From JAYFNU01 sp964458545 (GTDB taxonomy: Bacteria; Bacillota; Clostridia; Oscillospirales; Ruminococcaceae): DNA of 9,964 nucleotides. Below the pieces are notes generated by a model, which was given only the letters and a program-made list of their open reading frames with translations, had not been told where the DNA came from and did not search any database. Within the stretch, counting starts at the first letter, position 1; each line of letters begins with the position of its first letter. A program made the translations under genes and the position numbers. Positions 1 through 4,969 of this stretch are shown one piece after another. Location of the stretch: the NCBI GenBank assembly GCA_964458545.1, contig CAYWJF010000057.1:1-9964 (forward strand), read 5' to 3'.

Positions 1-275
1 TAAGCTATGAATATGCCGCAGAACGAAGCTACAGCGACGACAGCGAAAGCAGCGGCGAGCGGTATAAAAAAAGCGAGGAAAGCAGCTTGATAATTCTTGA
101 CGGCGAAAATGGCGAAGCGCCAGTGCTGTTAAAAAAGACCGAGCCTACGGTAATGGGTGTCGCGGTGGTGTGCGAGGGTGGGGATAACCCTCGCATTATT
201 GAAAAGGTTACAGATACAATATCGGTGCTTTGCGGCATTGGAAGCAACAGAGTGTCCGTATCAAAAATGACTTAA
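1..275 (+). CDS. spoIIIAG: Stage III sporulation protein AG, C-terminal part (5' end outside the window)
   Basis: The reading frame is open from the left edge (first full codon at 3) to TAA at 273-275, giving the last 90 or so residues. It opens with a Ser/Glu/Tyr-rich, low-complexity stretch. A compact domain follows, with the family-like segments EPTVMGVAVVCEGGDNP and a final helix containing LCGIGSNRVSVSKM. This matches the C-terminal ring-building (RBM/YscJ-like) domain of SpoIIIAG, which in B. subtilis forms a large ring in the intermembrane space between mother cell and forespore as part of the SpoIIIA-SpoIIQ channel. The membrane segment and N-terminus lie outside the window. spoIIIAH follows after 13 nt, the usual end of the spoIIIAA-AH operon, and this supports the call. 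An apparent TTG start at 87 is internal to the domain and is not a real start. Sigma-E control is expected for the family, but its promoter would be far upstream. Confidence 0.9.
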   Translation, partial: SYEYAAERSYSDDSESSGERYKKSEESSLIILDGENGEAPVLLKKTEPTVMGVAVVCEGGDNPRIIEKVTDTISVLCGIGSNRVSVSKMT

Positions 276-288
276 GGGGTATAATAAA

Positions 289-918
289 ATGGCTAAGAAT
301 TCGGTTTTTGCAAGGAAACAAATAACAATGCTTTCTTTAGTGCTGGCGCTGGCTCTCGCGGTGTACTTAAACTGGCGCTTTGCGGGCAGCGAGGATAGAC
401 TAAGACTTACCGAGGTGCTGTCAAACGGCGGCAGTGTAGTTCAGACTGAGGGTACTGCGAGCGGTGATATTTTTACTGAAGGCGACGTAGACGTTAACGA
501 GAGCGAAGAAACGGCGGAATACTACGGCGAAGCATTATTTGTATCTGCGCCGAGTTCATCCTCAGACGAATACTTCGCTGAGGCGAGAACCACACGCACA
601 AAGACGCGTGACGAGGCTCTCGACACCCTTCAAAAGTCCCTTCAAAAGACCGAGCTTACCGACGCGGAAAAGAAGGCGCTGACAGCGCAGCTAACGGAAA
701 TAGCGACAAATATTACAAGAGAGGGCACCGTGGAAAGCCTTGTTAAGGCTAAGGGCTTTACAGACTGCGTAGCGTTTATTAATAACGGAAAAATCAAGGT
801 TGTAGTAAAATCAACGGCGGGAACTCTTACAGCGGCGGAGGTTTCGCAGATAAAAGAAATTGTAATTACCGAGTGTAAAGCACTTCCCGGTGACATATCA
901 ATTGTAGAAATTAAGTAG
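289..918 (+). CDS. spoIIIAH: Stage III sporulation protein AH (SpoIIQ partner, mother-cell channel component)
   Basis: The product is 209 aa, close to the B. subtilis protein (about 218 aa as I recall). The ATG at 289 is preceded by AAGGGG at 274-279 with a 9-nt spacer. A single N-terminal hydrophobic segment (about residues 12-27) ends in YLNW, as is common in the family. An acidic, low-complexity linker follows (about 55-95). The extracellular YscJ/FliF-like domain spans about 95-207 and starts with the family signature around FAEARTTRTKTRDEALD (96-112). In the family this domain binds forespore SpoIIQ and bridges the two membranes of the engulfed forespore. The protein should sit in the mother-cell membrane with the domain facing the intermembrane space. 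It is the last gene of the spoIIIA operon. No intrinsic terminator is visible after its TAG, so transcription may run on into the downstream gene. Confidence 0.93.
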   Translation: MAKNSVFARKQITMLSLVLALALAVYLNWRFAGSEDRLRLTEVLSNGGSVVQTEGTASGDIFTEGDVDVNESEETAEYYGEALFVSAPSSSSDEYFAEARTTRTKTRDEALDTLQKSLQKTELTDAEKKALTAQLTEIATNITREGTVESLVKAKGFTDCVAFINNGKIKVVVKSTAGTLTAAEVSQIKEIVITECKALPGDISIVEIK

Positions 919-929
919 GACGAAAAGAG

Positions 930-958
930 TTGTATATTTATAAATAAAATGTTATAAT
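930..958 (+). promoter_or_regulatory. Probable sigma-A promoter with extended -10, upstream of the Asp23 gene
   Basis: A perfect -10 box TATAAT lies at 953-958. It is preceded by TG one base upstream (950-951), which makes a complete extended -10 (TGTTATAAT). Exactly 17 nt further upstream is TTGTAT (930-935), which matches only the first three bases of the -35 consensus. An extended -10 compensates for a weak -35. The start would fall near 965, leaving a short leader of about 20 nt with the AGGAGG at 970-975. This is the only good promoter I find in the window. It would separate housekeeping transcription from the sporulation genes upstream. Confidence 0.62.
935..946. repeat. Perfect 12-bp AT-only palindrome inside the promoter spacer
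   Basis: TATTTATAAATA reads the same on both strands and lies between the -35-like and -10 boxes. Its position would suit an operator, but it is pure A/T in an AT-rich gap and could be chance. No second copy was noticed in the window. Confidence 0.3.
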
Positions 959-969
959 TCCTCTTGTAC

Positions 970-975
970 AGGAGG
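970..975 (+). promoter_or_regulatory. Ribosome binding site that sets the Asp23 gene start
   Basis: AGGAGG stands 9 nt before the ATG at 985. The frame is also open upstream to a TTG at 964, but that start would place the ribosome site inside the coding region and has no site of its own. The ATG at 985 is therefore the start. Confidence 0.85.
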
Positions 976-984
976 AGACTCATC

Positions 985-1356
985 ATGGATTTTGAAAACA
1001 ATAAATGTGCCGACGGCAGTATTCATATATCGCAGGACGTCGTAGCCTCTATAGCTAAATTCGCAGCCCTTGAAATAGACGGCGTGGCGGAAGTGTCTAC
1101 GGGTAATATCGGTGTTCGCGGTCTAATTACGAAGGCGAACTACACGAAGCCGGTAAAGATAGAGCTTAACGACGAGGTCGTTAACGCTGAGATAAATATA
1201 TTAGTTAAGAACGGTTACCGAATACCGGAGCTTTCCTCAGCTATTCAAAACAACGTTAAAAATGCTATACAAAGCATGACGGGGTTGACTGTTGCGAGAG
1301 TTGATGTAGTCGTTGCCGGAATCGCCGCAGGCGGCAAGCAGTCCGAAGCGAAATAA
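985..1356 (+). CDS. Asp23/Gls24 family envelope stress-response protein (YqhY-like)
   Basis: The product is 123 aa when started at the ATG with the AGGAGG site. The Asp23/Gls24 (DUF322) domain covers nearly all of it. Visible family features are GSIHISQDVVASIAKFAALE near residues 11-30, the following EIDGVAEV (30-37), a middle beta strand segment (VKIELNDEVVNAEINILVKNG, about 57-77), and a C-terminal amphipathic helix plus strand ending VARVDVVVAGI (103-113). No signal peptide or membrane segment is present, so it should be cytosolic, possibly associated with the membrane through partners. Its place just ahead of nusB matches B. subtilis yqhY, where loss has been linked to disturbed fatty-acid synthesis (recalled from the literature). 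The accB/accC genes that precede yqhY in Bacillus are absent here. The biochemical function is unknown. It has its own probable promoter at 930-958 and is followed by a terminator. Confidence 0.88.
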   Translation: MDFENNKCADGSIHISQDVVASIAKFAALEIDGVAEVSTGNIGVRGLITKANYTKPVKIELNDEVVNAEINILVKNGYRIPELSSAIQNNVKNAIQSMTGLTVARVDVVVAGIAAGGKQSEAK

Positions 1357-1365
1357 CAACAACAC

Positions 1366-1395
1366 GCCCTCCAAATTCCGGAGGGCAATATTTTT
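1366..1395 (+). terminator. Intrinsic terminator between the Asp23 gene and nusB
   Basis: A 7-bp perfect, GC-rich stem (GCCCTCC at 1366-1372 pairs with GGAGGGC at 1380-1386) encloses a 7-nt loop. AATATTTTT follows, giving a U-run in the RNA. It begins 9 nt after the Asp23 stop codon. The short stem and the interrupted U-run suggest partial rather than complete termination. No promoter is visible between it and nusB, so nusB and the genes after it probably depend at least partly on read-through. The right arm of the stem contains GGAGG, a possible ribosome site for the longer nusB start. Confidence 0.75.
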
Positions 1396-1412
1396 ATATG
1401 ATTGGATATTAT

Positions 1413-1817
1413 ATGACCAGACACGAAGCGAGACGGGCGGCATTTATGCTCGTCTTTCAAAAATACTCAAACGATATAAGCTTTGAAGACGCTCTTGACG
1501 CTATACAGGACTACGAGGAGATTAAACTTGACGAATTCTCGAAGTCCTTGCTAGAGCTTACATTTAACAACCTTAGCGAAATAGACGAGGCGATAAAGCC
1601 AAGCTTAAAAAAATGGACAATCAATCGTCTTCCTAAGGTTTCGCTCGCGGCTTTAAGGATAAGCTGCGCCCAGCTTATGTATATGAAGGATATTCCCGAC
1701 AGCGTGGTTATAAACGAGGCTGTCGAACTCGCTAAGGAGTTCGGCGCGGACGACGAGTATTCCTTTGTTAACGGCGCGCTTCGCAGTATTAACCTTTCTT
1801 TAAAAGGCGACGAATAG
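1413..1817 (+). CDS. nusB: Transcription antitermination factor NusB
   Basis: NusB binds boxA RNA together with ribosomal protein S10 (NusE) and promotes antitermination on rRNA operons. The product is 134 aa from this start, the usual length. The N-terminal motif MTRHEARRAAFMLVFQ (1-16) is the typical start of the family. The central block KKWTINRLPKVSLAALRISC (66-85) and the C-terminal blocks DIPDSVVINEAVELAKEFG (93-111) and SFVNGAL (117-123) are all present. The start is ambiguous. An in-frame ATG at 1398 would add MIGYY and has GGAGG at 1380-1384, but 13 nt away, which is long. The ATG at 1413 fits the family better but has only a weak GGA 6 nt upstream. The stop codon directly abuts the ATG of the next gene, which suggests translational coupling. 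Confidence 0.92.
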   Translation: MTRHEARRAAFMLVFQKYSNDISFEDALDAIQDYEEIKLDEFSKSLLELTFNNLSEIDEAIKPSLKKWTINRLPKVSLAALRISCAQLMYMKDIPDSVVINEAVELAKEFGADDEYSFVNGALRSINLSLKGDE

Positions 1818-2756
1818 ATGTATTCGTTAGGCATTGATACCAGTAACTATTCAACAAGCCTTGCGGTCTTCGACAGTAATGGCGATAGGGTAGTTACAAG
1901 GTATAAGAAGCTTCTTGCGGTTGATTACGGAAAGAACGGTCTTCGCCAGAGCGACGCCGTTTTTCTTCATACAAAACAGCTTCCTGAGGCAGTCGAAGAA
2001 ATTACTAAGGAATTTGACCTCAGAAATATTGACATAATAGGTGTGTCGGACAAGCCGAGAAATATAGAAGGCTCATATATGCCTTGCTTTTTAACGGGAC
2101 TTTCGCTTGCGTGGGAGCTTTCCGCTGTGCTAAATAAGCCGTTATATCGGTTTTCTCACCAGCAGGGGCATATTATGGCGGCGCTTTATGGCACGGGCTT
2201 TCACAAAGAAAAGGAGAAAAGCTTTCTTGCCTTTCACGTTTCGGGCGGAACAACCGACGCGCTTCGTTGCTCGCTAAAGGGCGCTGCGCTTAATACCGAA
2301 ACTGTTGCCACCTCGCTTGACCTTTTCGCAGGACAAGCGGTGGACCGTACGGGCACCTTACTCAAACTACAGTTCCCTTCGGGTGAAGAGCTTTCGCACA
2401 TAGCTCACGGCTATAGCGGAAATGAATATATGAAACCCGTTTTAAAGGGAAACGACTGTTGCCTCTCTGGGCTTGAAAACAAATGCAAAAAGCTTTATGA
2501 AGAGACTGGGGATATGTCAAGAACCGCGAGATACTGCCTTATTTCAATAGCGGAAACACTTTTGTCTATGGCGGACAAGCTTCGTAAGGGAAACGAGGAC
2601 GTAATCTTTTCCGGCGGCGTAATGTCAAGCGATGTAATTAGGGAATATATCGAGTCAAAGAGAACGAGCGTGTATTTTTGTTCTCCGCCGTATCTCAGCG
2701 CGGATAACGCTGTGGGAACGGCTATTCTCGCGGCAAGAGCAAAGGAACAGGAATGA
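1818..2756 (+). CDS. TsaD/Kae1-fold (peptidase M22-like) paralogue of unknown function
   Basis: The product is 312 aa. It starts directly after the nusB stop, with AAAAGG at 1802-1807. The ASKHA-type ATPase fold of TsaD/Kae1 is recognisable: the N-terminal LGIDTSNYSTSLAVFD (4-19), the metal-ligand pattern HxxxH at H114/H118 (SHQQGH), HVSGGTTDAL (140-149, matching the TsaD VSGGHT block), SLDLFAGQAVDRTG (166-179), SGLEN (217-221), SGGVMSSDVIREYI (265-278) and SADNAVGTAI (294-303) with the C-terminal ligand Asp296. It differs from true TsaD: it is shorter, and the region that is normally Gly-rich (GPGSFTGLRVG-like) reads GVSDKPRNIEGSYMPCF (75-91). True TsaD makes the tRNA t6A modification with TsaB/TsaE. 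This variant, known to me from clostridial genomes as a second M22-like protein, may not do so. It sits where folD lies in Bacillus. The older label 'O-sialoglycoprotein endopeptidase' should not be taken literally. Confidence 0.8.
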   Translation: MYSLGIDTSNYSTSLAVFDSNGDRVVTRYKKLLAVDYGKNGLRQSDAVFLHTKQLPEAVEEITKEFDLRNIDIIGVSDKPRNIEGSYMPCFLTGLSLAWELSAVLNKPLYRFSHQQGHIMAALYGTGFHKEKEKSFLAFHVSGGTTDALRCSLKGAALNTETVATSLDLFAGQAVDRTGTLLKLQFPSGEELSHIAHGYSGNEYMKPVLKGNDCCLSGLENKCKKLYEETGDMSRTARYCLISIAETLLSMADKLRKGNEDVIFSGGVMSSDVIREYIESKRTSVYFCSPPYLSADNAVGTAILAARAKEQE

Positions 2757-3898
2757 AAGAAAGTATTACGGTAAGCGCACTTAACCGTTACGCAAAGGCG
2801 CTGATTGAATCTGACGAGGTGCTCTCGCAGGTTTGGGTGGAGGGCGAAATAAGCGGCTATAAGCTTCATGAAGCCTCTGGACATATGTATTTCACCCTAA
2901 AGGATGAACACGCAAGCGTGCCAGCCGTTATGTTTAACGCCTACGCGAGTAAGCTACGCTTTGTCGTAAAGGACGGAATGTACGTTACCGCCCGCTGTAA
3001 GGTTTCGCTTTACGAGCGAGACGGTAAGTTTCAGCTTTATGTTGAGGACCTTACGCCAATGGGCAAGGGCTCCCTTCAGCAGCAGCTTGAGGCGTTAAAG
3101 GAAAAGCTATTCTCGGAAGGTTTATTCTCTTCTGAAAGAAAATGCCCGCTTGTTCGGTTTCCTAAGCATATCGGTGTTGTTACTTCAAGCGGCGCTGCGG
3201 CACTTCAAGACATAATTAACGTAATATCCAGAAGGTATCCGTTTGTAAAGCTGAGTATATTCTCAGCTAACGTACAAGGACAGCTTGCGGCGGCTTCCAT
3301 TATAAACGCTATAGCCGCAGTAAATTCTCGCGACGATATTGATGAAGTTATTATTGCTCGCGGAGGCGGCTCAAAGGAAGATTTATTTATCTTCAATAAC
3401 GAAGAGCTTGTTCGCGCGGCGGCGACGCTAAAGGTTCCTTTTATCTCTGCCGTGGGGCACGAGGTTGATTTTACCCTTGTCGATTTTGTAGCGGATGTTC
3501 GTGCCGCGACCCCCTCGGCAGCGGCAGAAATAGCCGTCCCCGATTCAATTGAGCTTTTCGAAAAGGCTCTCGGAAATTTTGAATTTATCAAATCCACTTG
3601 TTATCGAAATATTTCGGAAGCGCGCGAACAGTTAAATGACATTAATGAAGAGCTTTGCGATATAAAACACGACGTTATTAAGCGAAGAAACGAAGAGCTT
3701 TTAAGAAAAATAGAACTGCTCGATTCACTCAATCCCGCAAGGGTGCTTTCTCGCGGCTACGCGGCGGTATTTAAAGATAAAATCTCCATTGGAAGTGCGA
3801 AGCATCTATCGGCAGGGGACGAGGTCAAGCTACAGTTTAACGACGGCTTCGCCGTTTGCGACGTAAAAGAGATAAACGGAGGCAGATATGAATTCTGA
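2753..3898 (+). CDS. xseA: Exodeoxyribonuclease VII large subunit
   Basis: This is the catalytic subunit of exonuclease VII, which degrades single-stranded DNA from either end into acid-soluble oligonucleotides and acts with XseB in the cytoplasm. The product is 381 aa. An N-terminal OB-fold spans about 5-102 (ITVSALNRYAKALI, then WVEGEISGYK). The catalytic domain from about 125 contains GVVTSSGAAALQDI (141-154, with D153), IIARGGGSKEDLFIFNNEEL (200-219) and the signature ISAVGHEVDFTLVDFVADVR (231-250), followed by AATPSAAAE (251-259). A charged helical region (about 265-325) precedes the conserved tail LNPARVLSRGYAAV (326-339). It is somewhat shorter than many homologues (about 400-450 aa), with the reduction in the helical arm. 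The ATG overlaps the previous stop (ATGA) and AAAGGA at 2741-2746 gives a 6-nt spacer. It overlaps xseB by 11 nt, which fits coupled synthesis of a multi-subunit enzyme. Confidence 0.96.
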   Translation: MKESITVSALNRYAKALIESDEVLSQVWVEGEISGYKLHEASGHMYFTLKDEHASVPAVMFNAYASKLRFVVKDGMYVTARCKVSLYERDGKFQLYVEDLTPMGKGSLQQQLEALKEKLFSEGLFSSERKCPLVRFPKHIGVVTSSGAAALQDIINVISRRYPFVKLSIFSANVQGQLAAASIINAIAAVNSRDDIDEVIIARGGGSKEDLFIFNNEELVRAAATLKVPFISAVGHEVDFTLVDFVADVRAATPSAAAEIAVPDSIELFEKALGNFEFIKSTCYRNISEAREQLNDINEELCDIKHDVIKRRNEELLRKIELLDSLNPARVLSRGYAAVFKDKISIGSAKHLSAGDEVKLQFNDGFAVCDVKEINGGRYEF

Positions 3899-4094
3899 AT
3901 ATACCTTTGAAGACGCAATAAAAAGATTAGAGGAGCTCACGGTTGTGCTTTCTTCGGATACCGTAAGCTTAAACGAATCGGTCGGACTTTTTAAAGAAGC
4001 GGCGGAGCTTATTTCTCACTGTAAGGAGCTTCTTGAAAAAACAAGTCTTCAAATAGAGGACGCGGCAAAGGAATTAGATGAAGCTAATGAATAA
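3888..4094 (+). CDS. xseB: Exodeoxyribonuclease VII small subunit
   Basis: The product is 68 aa, typical for XseB (about 60-80). The family motif is clear: FEDAIKRLEELTVVLSSDTV (7-26), then SLNESVGLFKEAAELISHCK (27-46), a two-helix hairpin that binds the helical arm of XseA in several copies. The C-terminal tail is acidic. The start is well set, with GGAGG at 3878-3882 five nt before the ATG, inside the xseA 3' end. The reading frame overlaps xseA by 11 nt and ispA by 17 nt. Confidence 0.94.
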   Translation: MNSEYTFEDAIKRLEELTVVLSSDTVSLNESVGLFKEAAELISHCKELLEKTSLQIEDAAKELDEANE

Positions 4095-4968
4095 CACTCA
4101 ATTTAGAGAAGCGCTTTTGGAATACGCGGAGCTTACCGAGCGTTCGCTTGAAAGGCTTTGCGTCGGCATGACCGACTCGCGCGTGGTAGAAGCTATGCGC
4201 TATAGCTTACTCGGCGGCGGTAAACGTATAAGGGCCGCCTTGGTGCTTGCTTGCGCCTCACTTTCAGAGAATAATGAAGACGACGCGCTTCTTGCCGCGA
4301 GCGCTATTGAAATGATACACGCGTATTCGCTTATACACGACGACCTGCCCGCTATGGATAACGACGATATGCGAAGAGGCAAGCTCTCCTGTCATAAGCA
4401 GTATGGCGAGAGTACAGCGCTCCTTGCGGGTGACGGACTTCTTACTCTTGCCTTTAATCTTCTTTCAAGAATAAGCAAGCCAAGCGTTTCAGCGGAGTGC
4501 ACAGCGATTCTTTCCGAAGCGGCAGGTGTAAACGGCATGATTTATGGACAGGAGCTTGACTTAGCGGCAGAGGAACACGAAGTTAGCGAAGAAGAGCTTA
4601 TCCTTATTCATAAGAACAAGACAGGGGCGCTTATTCGCTCGGCGGTTTCAATGGGCGCGGCGCTTGCGAAGCTAAATGAAAGCGAAAGACACGCTCTTTT
4701 GATATATGCTGAAAATTTAGGCTTAGTATTTCAGATAATTGACGATATACTTGACTGCACCTCAACCACCGAAGAGTTGGGTAAGCCCGTGGGAAGCGAC
4801 GGAGCTAATAACAAAACGACCTATGTTACGCTTTACGGAATAGAAAAAGCGAGAGTTCTCGCTAAAGAGTATAATGAAAAAGCAATTACGGCTGTCACCG
4901 AAGCTTTTGGAGACGGCGCTGATTTTCTAATTGCGCTTGCGCAAAATCTACTTGTAAGGTCAAAATAG
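4078..4968 (+). CDS. ispA: Polyprenyl (farnesyl/geranyl) diphosphate synthase, trans-type
   Basis: The enzyme condenses IPP with allylic diphosphates to give farnesyl diphosphate (or a close chain length), the precursor of undecaprenyl phosphate and quinone tails. The product is 296 aa, the normal length. Visible motifs are LLGGGKRIR (44-52), the first Asp-rich motif IHDDLPAMDNDD (86-97; DDxxxxD with the two-residue insertion of bacterial type II enzymes), the following RRGKLSCHKQYGESTALLAGD (99-119), KTGALI (181-186), and the second Asp-rich motif FQIIDDILD (218-226) with a KPVGSDGANNKTTYV block (236-250). Tyr83 lies five residues before the first Asp, a position linked to farnesyl chain length, so FPP is the likely product (inference). 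The start at 4078 has AAAGGA (4067-4072) with a 5-nt spacer. A second ATG at 4087 lacks this spacing. dxs follows 1 nt later. Confidence 0.94.
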   Translation: MKLMNNTQFREALLEYAELTERSLERLCVGMTDSRVVEAMRYSLLGGGKRIRAALVLACASLSENNEDDALLAASAIEMIHAYSLIHDDLPAMDNDDMRRGKLSCHKQYGESTALLAGDGLLTLAFNLLSRISKPSVSAECTAILSEAAGVNGMIYGQELDLAAEEHEVSEEELILIHKNKTGALIRSAVSMGAALAKLNESERHALLIYAENLGLVFQIIDDILDCTSTTEELGKPVGSDGANNKTTYVTLYGIEKARVLAKEYNEKAITAVTEAFGDGADFLIALAQNLLVRSK

Positions 4969-4969
4969 A

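Noticed and set aside
925..965. Possible hairpin AAGAG/CTCTT after spoIIIAH as a terminator
   Set aside because: It has only 5 bp with a 31-nt AT-rich loop and no T-run after it, so it is too weak to be a terminator, and it overlaps the better-supported promoter.
964..984. N-terminal extension of the Asp23 protein from TTG at 964
   Set aside because: The AGGAGG at 970-975 lies within this extension and serves the ATG at 985. The extra residues (MYRRRLI) are simply the translated ribosome site.
642..1001. Minus-strand open frame of 119 codons opposite the spoIIIAH 3' end and the promoter gap
   Set aside because: It lies antisense to a clear gene, shows no recognisable domain or ribosome site, and would cover the promoter region. 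It is a shadow frame.
1397..1412. TATGAT or TATTAT as a -10 box for a separate nusB promoter
   Set aside because: Neither has a -35-like hexamer at the proper distance, and TATTAT ends directly at the ATG, so the transcript would start inside the gene.
2495..2884. Minus-strand open frame of 129 codons across the TsaD-like/xseA junction
   Set aside because: It is antisense to two well-supported, overlapping genes and its translation has no recognisable family features.
3205..3597. Minus-strand open frame of 130 codons inside xseA
   Set aside because: The Ser/Ala/Thr-rich translation is the expected mirror of alanine- and glutamate-rich coding DNA. No start site supports it.
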